Source of the DNA: an uncultured Granulosicoccaceae bacterium
Lineage (GTDB): Bacteria; Pseudomonadota; Gammaproteobacteria; Granulosicoccales; Granulosicoccaceae
Assembly: GCA_938005265.1 (NCBI GenBank)
Contig: CALLOA010000032.1
Coordinates: 1 to 64,000 of the forward strand
DNA: 64,000 nucleotides
Direction: 5' to 3'
Numbering within the stretch: the stretch's first letter is position 1; every line of letters begins with the position of its first letter. The notes beneath the pieces were generated by a model. It was not told where the DNA came from. It saw only the letters and a list, made by a program, of their open reading frames with translations, and did not search any database. Made by a program: the position numbers and the translations under genes. Positions 15,798-25,200 of the stretch are shown one piece after another.

Positions 15798-18700
15798 TCC
15801 GCTGGAATCGCAAGGGATGCTGTAGCACGGCTGTATTGTTAGCTGTCGCCTACGCTGGTGGTACGTCTGCGCAGACATCTGTTGCCGGGGGTGATAATGC
15901 TGGCCAACCTGCTCCCTATTCACTAAAAATCATAAAGAAGGGTGAAGGTAGTCCGAAGGGATCGAATGCAGATGCAGAAGGTCGTGCATTGAACCGTCGG
16001 GTAGATGTAAAAGTCTTTACTAAAAAGACGGTTGAGCCCGAGCCACAACAAAGTGCCTTGATTGCTGGCGGTGGGGTTGTTTGGATAACGCGGGATCCCG
16101 TGTCTCTTGATAAGTTGTTGTTACTCGATGTGCCCGCCACTGTAACAGTCAGTAACGGTGCGCTGATCAAGCCGATGGATATTCGTGTGCTCACTAATTA
16201 CCCGGCATTTGCTGAGCGTATCGAGATCAATGTGTACCGCGCAGGTGAAGTTGGTTTGTCAAAACCCATTCACACTTTGCAAGCACCAGTTGTCGGGGGT
16301 GAGACGCGTTTGCAATGGGATGGCAAAACATCGTCATCATTTCCTGTTCACAAGCTGCAGAACTTGCTGGCCCATGGCGAGGAAGTTGAGCTGCAGGCAA
16401 GACTCTATGGGAAATCCGGAAAATTTGATGCAACGTTTCCTGAGGCTATTCGATTTGTAGAGGCTTCAGAGGCAGGTGATACAGAAAACAGTGATGATTC
16501 TGTCGATGGGTTCGTTAATCCTCAGGATAGAAATTTAGATCGATTTTCACTTGAATTTGAAAGCCCGGCTACACCTGATGATGCTGATATTGGCTACGAG
16601 CCTCTGGCGCAAGAAGGTATTGCGGTTCATGGTGCGAAGGTCAGGGTGCATGGTTCGGATCTGGGTGTAGAAAGTGGTTTCGAAGATGCAGCCTATGTCA
16701 ATGGTGAAAAATTCCCTGTTAGTGAAGGTGGGGAATTTATCGCTGAGTTTTTACTGCCACCGGGTGAGCATGAAATTACTGTCGCTTCTGTTGGTGATAA
16801 GCCGGACGTTGCAGACTACAGTGAAAATTTGAAGGTGGTTGTTGATTCCAATTATTTTTTCATGGTTGGTATGGCGGATATCACAGCGGGAGCCAATGAT
16901 GTTTCCGGTAGCATAGAACCGTTGGCTGTCGATGCTGATCGTTATGATGGCGATATTTTTGTTGATGGACGATTGGCCTTCTACCTTAAAGGAAAAATAA
17001 AAGGCAAATACCTTGTCACTGCACAACTGGACACAGGTGTCGAGGATGTCAGTGAAATATTTGACAATTTTAATCAGAAGGATCCACAAAGCGTCTTCAG
17101 GCGGCTTGATCCAGAGCAGTACTATCTGGTTTATGGAGATGACTCCAACCTTTACGATGATACTGACAGTCAAGGCAAGTTCTATCTGCGCATAGATCGT
17201 GATCGCTCTCATCTTCTCTGGGGTAATTTCAACACCTCTTTTACCGGTACAGAATTGGCTGGATTCAACCGCAGTCTTTATGGTGCACAAGCGCTGCATC
17301 GTAGCCTTGAAAGTACCGGGTTGGGAGATTCAAAGACTGAAGTTTCTGCTTTCGTTTCAGAAGCGCAAACGGCCTTTCGTCACAACGAGTTTCTGGGCAC
17401 AGGAGGCAGTCTTTACTACCTGCGTGATCAGGATATTGTTTTGGGATCTGAAAAAGTGGTGGTTGAAGTGCGGCGTAATGGTAGTGAGCAGGCTGTCGAG
17501 CGAGTTGAGCTGGTTGCCGGGCGTGACTACGATATCGATGAATTTCAAGGGCGCTTGATCCTACGCAGGCCTTTGCTGGGTGTGACGGCCCAAAGTGGAC
17601 CTTCAATTATTCGTGATGAACCCCTGGATGGTGATACCGTTTTGCTGGTGGTCGACTATGAATACCTGCCAGACAATTTTGACAACGATAATATAACTGC
17701 GGGCGTGCGCGGAAAGCGCTGGCTTGGCGATCATCTTGGCGTGGGTGTTACCTGGGCAAATGAACAACGAGCGGGCGATGACTATGATATCAAGGGTGTC
17801 GATCTCACATTAAAGAAATCTGAGCACACATATATCCGTGCAGAAGTGGCGCGTAGTGAATCCACTCAAACCGCAGGTAGTTTCGTTTCCAGTGATGGTG
17901 GCCTGACATTTACAGCATTTAACAGTAATCAGGGTGTGGCTGGTGGCAATGCATTGAATCTTGAGGGGCAGATATTCCTTAATGATTTTGCCGGTGCAAG
18001 TGTAGATGGAAATCCGCTGGCGGAAAAAGATATCAAGGCTGGTGCCTGGTACAGACAACGCGACGCCGGCTTTTCTACTGCCCGTCTGGATTCAGGTACG
18101 GATACTGTCGATGCAGGTGCCGAGATTGCCGCAACGTTGAATTCAAGGCTGGATGTTAGTGCCCGCGCAACCACACTTGAGCGCAGTGGCTTAGATACGC
18201 AGACCACAGCTGCTATTCAGGGTGATTACAGTATTACCGACAGATTGTTAGCGAGTGCTGAGTTACGCCACATTGATAACGAACAATCTCAGATTAGCAA
18301 TACAGCGCAGGTTGCCGGTAACAATTCCGCAGACAGTTCGGCAACACTTGCCGCCGGGCGTCTGGCTTACGATGTTACCCGTGATCTGAACATCTTTGGG
18401 GTTGCCCAGACTACTCTTGAAAAGAGCGGTAACTATGAAAGTAACAATCGCTATGCATTGGGTGCCGAGTACATTTTTGATGACAGACTACGCTTGAATG
18501 GTGAAGTCAGTACTGGAGATCGAGGTGATGGCGTTTTGGCGGGTGTTGAGTGGACGCTGAGTGACTCCTACAGTGTGTACAGTAACCTCAGTCTGGAAAC
18601 ATCAACACTGGGCGATACATCGCAAGCTCTGACCCTGGGGCAGCGCAAACAATTTTCCCGTCGCCTGAAAGTTTTTTCCGAACATCAATTCACTCATGAA

Positions 18701-19537
18701 GACGAACGCCAGGGTGCATCTCACACATTAGGGCTTGATCATGCGTTCACCCGCTATCTCAGTGCCGGAGTCACTGTACAGTTTGGTGAATTTGATGATG
18801 CAACAGGCGGGCGTACAGATCGTAACGCAATTTCTTTCGGAGTAGACTACCGTCGCGATGCGCTGCAGGCTGCCAGCCGGTTTGAATTCCGACGCGATGA
18901 GAATGAAACTGTAGATACAGATCAATGGGTGGTGACCAATCGATTTGAATACCAACCCGGGCCGTCGCTACGCTGGCAAGGTAAGCTGAACGCATCGCGT
19001 ACGATTGACAGTACTACTGAAGATGCAGAAGCCAGTTTTGTTGAAGCCGGAATCGGCTTTGCTTTGCGCCCCGTCAATCATGACCGACTGAATATGTTGG
19101 GTCGCTTGACCTATATTCATGATCTTCCTCCGGAGTCACAAAGTACCGAGCCGGATCGGCGCTCGCTGATTGGCAGTGTTGAAGGGATATATGATTTGAC
19201 ACACCACTGGAGTCTGGGTGGTAAGTTGGCTCATCGTGACAGCTCGATACGACTGGAACGTGATGATGGTCTTTGGCTCGGCAACGATGCCAGTCTTGCG
19301 GCTCTGCGCTTGCACTATCGCGTACCGTTCGGATTGGAGCTTCTGGGTGGTTGGCGTTGGCTGGGATCTGAGGAAACGTCCAGCTCGCAGCAAGGTGCTT
19401 TGATCTCGCTAGGCGGGGAGATTCATAATAATCTGCGTCTATCGGTCGGGTATAACTTCACCGATTTCAATGACGATCTTGGTGACTTTAGCAATCATGT
19501 CGATGGCTGGTTTGTTAATCTGGTGGGTAAGTACTAA
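15794..19537 (+). CDS. P4: very large outer-membrane beta-barrel protein starting with the end of an OmpA domain
   Basis: The 1247-residue product starts at an ATG overlapping the P3 stop (ATGA), with GGAG eight bases upstream, so start and coupling are well supported. The signal peptide ends near GGTSAQT. Residues about 44-75 read LKIIKKGEGSPKGSNADAEG and then RALNRRVDVKV. This is the last part of an OmpA C-terminal domain, with its NRR at 67-69, without the first 80-90 residues, which sit at the end of P3. Residues about 240-600 contain Ig-like and linker regions, including ELVAGRDYDIDEFQGRLILR. From about 600 the sequence is a long series of amphipathic strands ending in an aromatic residue (FVNLVGKY), as outer-membrane proteins do. 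No TonB box or plug was recognised. It probably anchors, and may export, the P1-P3 chain (inference). Confidence 0.8.
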   Translation: MIRWNRKGCCSTAVLLAVAYAGGTSAQTSVAGGDNAGQPAPYSLKIIKKGEGSPKGSNADAEGRALNRRVDVKVFTKKTVEPEPQQSALIAGGGVVWITRDPVSLDKLLLLDVPATVTVSNGALIKPMDIRVLTNYPAFAERIEINVYRAGEVGLSKPIHTLQAPVVGGETRLQWDGKTSSSFPVHKLQNLLAHGEEVELQARLYGKSGKFDATFPEAIRFVEASEAGDTENSDDSVDGFVNPQDRNLDRFSLEFESPATPDDADIGYEPLAQEGIAVHGAKVRVHGSDLGVESGFEDAAYVNGEKFPVSEGGEFIAEFLLPPGEHEITVASVGDKPDVADYSENLKVVVDSNYFFMVGMADITAGANDVSGSIEPLAVDADRYDGDIFVDGRLAFYLKGKIKGKYLVTAQLDTGVEDVSEIFDNFNQKDPQSVFRRLDPEQYYLVYGDDSNLYDDTDSQGKFYLRIDRDRSHLLWGNFNTSFTGTELAGFNRSLYGAQALHRSLESTGLGDSKTEVSAFVSEAQTAFRHNEFLGTGGSLYYLRDQDIVLGSEKVVVEVRRNGSEQAVERVELVAGRDYDIDEFQGRLILRRPLLGVTAQSGPSIIRDEPLDGDTVLLVVDYEYLPDNFDNDNITAGVRGKRWLGDHLGVGVTWANEQRAGDDYDIKGVDLTLKKSEHTYIRAEVARSESTQTAGSFVSSDGGLTFTAFNSNQGVAGGNALNLEGQIFLNDFAGASVDGNPLAEKDIKAGAWYRQRDAGFSTARLDSGTDTVDAGAEIAATLNSRLDVSARATTLERSGLDTQTTAAIQGDYSITDRLLASAELRHIDNEQSQISNTAQVAGNNSADSSATLAAGRLAYDVTRDLNIFGVAQTTLEKSGNYESNNRYALGAEYIFDDRLRLNGEVSTGDRGDGVLAGVEWTLSDSYSVYSNLSLETSTLGDTSQALTLGQRKQFSRRLKVFSEHQFTHEDERQGASHTLGLDHAFTRYLSAGVTVQFGEFDDATGGRTDRNAISFGVDYRRDALQAASRFEFRRDENETVDTDQWVVTNRFEYQPGPSLRWQGKLNASRTIDSTTEDAEASFVEAGIGFALRPVNHDRLNMLGRLTYIHDLPPESQSTEPDRRSLIGSVEGIYDLTHHWSLGGKLAHRDSSIRLERDDGLWLGNDASLAALRLHYRVPFGLELLGGWRWLGSEETSSSQQGALISLGGEIHNNLRLSVGYNFTDFNDDLGDFSNHVDGWFVNLVGKY

Positions 19538-20058
19538 CTGTATTCTCTTGTTTTGCTGTATCCCGTTTACCAGCCTCTTTTTCAGCTTGACTATTAAGCT
19601 AAATAAACTACCGCGAATTTGTGGCCACTGGCATAGCATTTAGTCCCTTTTGATCCTTTGGCTGGTTTCCAGTAGCAGCCATTGAAGTCGCGCAGTTGTA
19701 CTTCCCTTTGTCAGCGTTCACCTTTTTGGCGATCACCTTTTTCTACCCGGTTTTTGTGTGCAGTGCTTACGCTTGCCAAGTCGCTTGCCAAGTGTCGGCT
19801 AAGTATTGCCCGTTCTGCATGATTGTTTCTATTTGTTTCTCTGTCAGCGCCTGTATTTATTAAGGAAATTCATTGGTAACTGTACTACGGCCCGATTATT
19901 GCGAGATTTTGTGCATCTAATTCTATGCACATGTATTACGCAGCTCTCTTATTTTACTGGCAATCGTGTTGACAGCTGCTACAACTCGTAAGGGTGGAAA
20001 GGAAGTTTCCTTTGCTGCAGTACATAGATTTTTATACATGAGCGCTTTGCACAGCTAA
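19538..20058. promoter_or_regulatory. Intergenic region between P4 and O2
   Basis: These 521 bases hold no supported gene. A 12-bp direct repeat, CGCTTGCCAAGT, lies at 19770-19781 and 19782-19793. A tight hairpin AAAGGAA-GT-TTCCTTT lies at about 20000-20015, some 45 bases before the O2 start, where it could affect leader structure. TTGACA occurs at 19969-19974 but no matching -10 box is evident. No strong terminator for the P operon was seen. Confidence 0.4.
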
Positions 20059-21972
20059 ATGACAATGGGCAAGACAACGCACACCAATCAGTTTTATTTC
20101 AAAAAAATGCCGCCGGCATGGCGACTCTGTGCATGTCTGCTCGCGATGGTGACGATCCTTGGTGGTTGTGCGAGCCAGCGGGAACGACTGTCCAGCAGCA
20201 TTGGTAAGCGCGTCAATCTCGAGCTACCCGAGAACGATTCCAGCTTTATCAATCGTTGGTATGCCGGTGTTGCGTTGGGCAGTTCCGATTTTGATCCGGA
20301 TTTGAGCGAAGTAGGTTTCTCTTTGCAAGAGGGTAGGGCAGTCGGCACCCAGTTGACGCTGGGCTATGATCTGCACAATTTGTTTAGTGTTGAGTTTGAT
20401 ACCTCCGTACTGGGTTCGGCTGAGCTTGAAGCCACTGCGGAACTCGAATATACATCGCTGAGCGCCAGCGGTCTGATTTACGGCTTGACCGGCCGCTCGA
20501 ATCGTTCTCGCAGACAGGACTGGAGCGCTTTCGCGCGCGTGGGCTATTCCCTCTCGACGGTGGCCTCCAACGTACAGGTGTTGGACGGTCGTGATCTTTC
20601 CGGTGCAATCCTTGGTTTGGGTGTGGAGTACGGCATGGCCAATGGTCTGGGATTGCGAATGGAAGCGACGCGCTTTCATGATGAGGCAATGCTGCTAGGG
20701 GTTGGAGCAGTCTATCGTTTCGGTAGCAAAGAGAAAGGTCGTCCATCGATTTTTGCGAAAAAGCAGAAAATTGAAGATAGTGCCGAATATTTGGCAGGAG
20801 ACACAACTTCGGGCCGTTCTGAAGAACCCGCGCTGCAGGCTGGTCTGCCGGGAGTGCTGCAACAGGGTAAAAATCCGGCGGTTGAAACATCGCTAACACC
20901 GCGGGTTACCTCTGAACAGAGTCAACGTTATCTCAGCAAGGTTGTTGTCGCGACCGTCAAGGATCTTGATGGTGATGGAGTCAGTAACGAAGCTGACGAA
21001 TGTGCCAACACCCCGTCAGGAACGTCGGTTGATGCCGAAGGTTGTGGCCTGTTTGATGGTGTTATCGAGGGTGTGACCTTTGAAAATGGTTCGGCAGGCT
21101 TGAATTCAACCTCGAAGCGGATTCTCGACAGGCTGGCTATCCGCCTGCTGGCGTTTCCAGAGATTCGTGTTGAGGTGCAGGCGCATTCTGATGATAAAGG
21201 CCCTGCCTCGATAAATCAGTCGGTATCGCAAACGCGTGCTGATGCTGTGGCGCGCTACCTGGTGCGGCATGGGGTGGACCCGAAGCAGTTAGACGCTGTT
21301 GGCATGGGTGAGACCCGGCCCCGCAGCGACGATAACTCTGAATACGGCAGATTGGCCAATCGTCGTATCGAGCTGAGAACACTGCCGGATCTGGATATCG
21401 TGCCGCGCCACGTAACTCTGATTGCACCGGTAGCAGCAGTTAATACCCGGCAAATCAACGGTTCTGCAGCTTCCGCAGTCACTGCACTCGCAACAGCGAA
21501 AAAGCAGCCTGTTAAAACCGCCCGTAGTGACAACAAGACGCGCAGCAGCGAGCCATCCTTGGCTGCTGCCAAACCAGAAAACTTGCCAATCGCCGCACTT
21601 CCCGCTCCAGTTGATGTGCCAGGGCTTGGCTTGAATGGAATACTGGAAGGAGTGGAATTTGCAGGGCGTAGTGATCAGATCTCAGATGATTCAGAGCCAG
21701 CCTTGCGAAGGGTTGCGTCTGGATTGAAGCAGCATCCGTCGGCGCGAATTGCCATCATGGTTCACACGGATGATCAGGGCGAAAGCGACGAGAATCTTGA
21801 TTTATCAGTCAGACAGGCTACAGCTATATCAGCCTTTCTGGTTAAACAGGGCATTGATCAAAATCGTTTGGAAATAGAAGGTTACGGCGAAGGTTTGCCA
21901 GTTGTACAGAACATCTCCGAGGCAGACAGAGAGCGTAATCGCAGGGTGGAGTTGCGAGTCCTTTCGCGATGA
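20059..21972 (+). CDS. Outer-membrane lipoprotein with barrel-like region and two OmpA domains (O2)
   Basis: The 637-residue product has a lipobox LGGC (Cys37). Residues about 65-225 resemble the small barrel of O1 (RWYAGVALGSSDFDP, ending VGAVYRFGS). A TSP3-like calcium motif (DLDGDGVSNEADECANTPSG) leads into a first OmpA domain at about 330-450, with HSDDKG in the peptidoglycan loop and ANRRIELR at the end. An Ala/Lys-rich linker follows. A second OmpA domain at about 530-637 has HTDDQGESDENLDLS and RNRRVELR. Both keep the acidic and arginine positions expected for peptidoglycan binding, unlike O1 and O4. Tandem OmpA domains are unusual. ATGs at 20065 and 20107 are alternative starts; none has a clear ribosome binding site. 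Confidence 0.85.
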   Translation: MTMGKTTHTNQFYFKKMPPAWRLCACLLAMVTILGGCASQRERLSSSIGKRVNLELPENDSSFINRWYAGVALGSSDFDPDLSEVGFSLQEGRAVGTQLTLGYDLHNLFSVEFDTSVLGSAELEATAELEYTSLSASGLIYGLTGRSNRSRRQDWSAFARVGYSLSTVASNVQVLDGRDLSGAILGLGVEYGMANGLGLRMEATRFHDEAMLLGVGAVYRFGSKEKGRPSIFAKKQKIEDSAEYLAGDTTSGRSEEPALQAGLPGVLQQGKNPAVETSLTPRVTSEQSQRYLSKVVVATVKDLDGDGVSNEADECANTPSGTSVDAEGCGLFDGVIEGVTFENGSAGLNSTSKRILDRLAIRLLAFPEIRVEVQAHSDDKGPASINQSVSQTRADAVARYLVRHGVDPKQLDAVGMGETRPRSDDNSEYGRLANRRIELRTLPDLDIVPRHVTLIAPVAAVNTRQINGSAASAVTALATAKKQPVKTARSDNKTRSSEPSLAAAKPENLPIAALPAPVDVPGLGLNGILEGVEFAGRSDQISDDSEPALRRVASGLKQHPSARIAIMVHTDDQGESDENLDLSVRQATAISAFLVKQGIDQNRLEIEGYGEGLPVVQNISEADRERNRRVELRVLSR

Positions 21973-22214
21973 TTTTAATGCCTGGCGCTATCCGGCAAAC
22001 CGTGGGTGTCGGTCAGATTGTTGCAGTTGTGCAGATTGGTGCGAGAAGTGCAGTGGCAATGATATGCACAACCGTCACCATAGTTAACTGGTAAAGTTGC
22101 TGTCGGAAGCGTCAATATACTGACGAAATTATGCTATGAGCCGAATTCCGTTCGGTTTGCGGTAATTGAACAAAAACACAAAGAGAATTGGACCTTCAAG
22201 GTCGGTACGCAAAT

Positions 22215-25200
22215 ATGAAAATTCTGAATAATTGGAAAGCGCTGGTTTGTTGTCTTTTCTGCTCCACCCTGACATTTTTCTCAGGAACTGCGGCAGCAGA
22301 GTTCAATGTTGACAAATCTGCAGGTTTTCGGGGCTTAAGCATTCTCGATACGGATGCCGCCGGAGAGGCATTGCCGCCTTTGCGGCCGCGAGCCGGGCCT
22401 GATCATGACGGCGATGGCATTGACAGCGATGTCGATACCGATGATGACGACGATCGAATCAGCGATATCGACGAAGGTCTCATCGATGCAGATGGCGACG
22501 GCGTACCTGACCCGGGATCAAGAGATACTGACGGCGACGGCGTCGTTGATGGTCTTGACGCTGACAGCGACAACGACGGCATTCCCGATTTTGACGAAGC
22601 AGTACCTAACTTCAATCCAGGGATTTTCACGCCCGTAGATACTGATGGAGACGGTACGCCGGACTTCATAGATCTGAACAGCGACGACGACAACATTTAC
22701 GATCTTGTGGAAGCTGGCGGTGCGGATGTTGATGGCGACGGCATGGTCGACAACTTCACAGATACAAGCGGCAAGGGTATCGATGATTCGCTGGATGCCA
22801 ACAGTTTGCCAGTGTTTGATACTGATTTTGACGGTACGCATGACTATCGCGACCTGGATTCTGATAACGATACGATTCCCGACCTCATTGAATCGGGTGG
22901 TAACCCGCAGAACTCTCCAGCTGACACCGATGGTGATGGTGCTGCTGATTATCGCGAATCCGATTCAGACGGCGATGGTCTGACCGATACCACGGAAGCT
23001 GCAGGCAGCCCGAATTCGCCGCCGGATACTGATGGCGATGGCGCACCTGATTTCCAGGATACTGACAGCAACAATGATGGCATCAATGATGGTGCTAGCA
23101 TTGTTGATAACGACGGTGACGGCATTGCTGACCAGATTGACCTCGACGATGACAACGACGGCATTCTGGACGTTGATGAAGGTCTGGTTGATGCAAATGG
23201 CGATGGCATACCCGACGCATCTTCTGCAGACCAGGATGGTGATGGTGTGCCTGATGGAATCGACCTTGATTCTGATAACGACGGTATCTTCGATCTGTGG
23301 GAGCGTAGCCCGAACATCGCCGCAGTTATCGGTCTCGACCTGAACACCAACGGTGCCATTGATAACACACTGGGTTTTGGCGCTAACGGTCTTTTAGATG
23401 CGCTCGAAACCGCAGCAGACTCCGGTGCCTTTGCTGACCCTGTGGCTGATACCGACGGTGATGGTACTGCGGATTTTCGTGATCTTGACAGCGATGCAGA
23501 TGGTATTTTTGACATTATAGAAGCTGGTGGCACAGACGCTGATGCCAGCGGAACCGTTGACGGTTTCACCGATTCCACGGGTAAAGGTGTGGCTGATTCG
23601 ATTGATGCCAACAACCTGCCGGTGTTCGACACTGACGGCGACGGCACGCGAGATTTTCGAGACCCTGATTCTGACAACGACGGTATTCTGGATTTGGTTG
23701 AAGGCGGCGGCGTGCCCAATCTGCCCACAGATACAGATAGTGACGGAGCAGCCGACTTTCGCGAAACCGACTCCGACGGTGACTCAATTCCAGACAGCAC
23801 TGAGGCCGGCAGCAACCTGTCAAACCCGGTAGATACAGATGGTGACGGCGCACCGGACTTCCAGGATCTGGACAGTAACAATGATGGTACACAGGATGGC
23901 GTTGCAGCTCCGGCGCCGGCTGGCACGGATACTGACGGCGATGGTGTGCCTGATGCCATTGACCTGGATGATGACAACGATGGCATCCTCGACGTTAACG
24001 AGGGGCTGGTAGATGCCAATGGTGACGGCATACCTGATGCAGCGTCGGCTGATCGCGATGGCGATGGTGTTCCGGATGGAATTGATCTTGATTCGGACAA
24101 CGACGGTATTCTTGATCTCGTTGAGCGCAGCCCTAACCTGGCAGCCATAACAGGCGTTGATGCCAACGGTAACGGGTCGATTGATTTCATGCTGAATTTC
24201 GGGGCCAATGGTATTTACGATCCACTGGAAACCTCGCCTGATTCAGGTGTTCTGGTTGACCCGCTGGCCGATACAGATGGCGATGGGGAGCCTGATTTTC
24301 GTGACCTCGACAGTGATGGCGACGGCATTTTTGATATCGTCGAAGCCGGTGGCGTAGACACTGATGCCAGTGGCACAGTGGATGGGTTTACCGATACGTT
24401 TGGCAAAGGTGTTGATGACGGCATTCGCGCAACTGCGTTGCCACTATTTGATACCGACAGCGACGGCGCTAGCGATTTCCGTGACCTGGACTCTGATAAT
24501 GACGGCATTCCCGATGCTGTTGAAGGCGGTGGTTCTGCGAACCAGCCTGTCGATACTGATGGCGACGGTGCTCCGGACTTCCGTGAAACAGATTCTGATG
24601 GTGATTCGATTCCAGATAGTGCAGAGGCCGGTGGCAATCCAGCCAATCCGGTTGATACCGACGGTGACGGCACCCCCGATTTTCAGGATCTCGACAGTGA
24701 TAATGACGGTTCTCAGGATGGCGCTACAACACCGATTACTCCGGCAGTAACCGGTCCGGACACAGACGGTGACCTGATTCCTAATCAGATTGATCTTGAT
24801 GACGACAATGACGGCATCCCCGATACGCTGGAAGGTGCTGTAGATTCTGACAACGATGGTGTGCTTGATGCCTCGTCACTCGATACTGACGGTGACGGTA
24901 CTCCTGACGCCTGGGATCTTGATAGCGACAACGACGGTATTCTCGACAACGAAGAAGCCCGACTTGATCTGCAATTTGTACAGCAACTCGATCAGGTGGT
25001 TAACGGTGCTATCGATATCGGTGTGCCAGTTGGAGCCAACGGGCTGGCGGACGTTATTGAAACTGCTCCAGACTCTGGTGTACTGAACTTTCAGGTCGTT
25101 GATACAGACAATGACGGCACGCCTGACTTCCAGGACATCGACAGCGACAATGACGGTATTAATGACCTGGTCGAAGCCGGTGGCGGTGATGCCGACAACG

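Noticed and set aside
15794-19537. P4 as a TonB-dependent receptor
   Set aside because: The C-terminal barrel is of suitable size, but no TonB box or plug domain was recognised after the signal peptide; the N-terminal part is OmpA-like and Ig-like instead.
22949-24208. 419-codon minus-strand frame opposite the TSP3 array
   Set aside because: Ser/Pro-rich translation of the complement of Asp codons (GAT/GAC); a known artefact of Asp-rich repeats.
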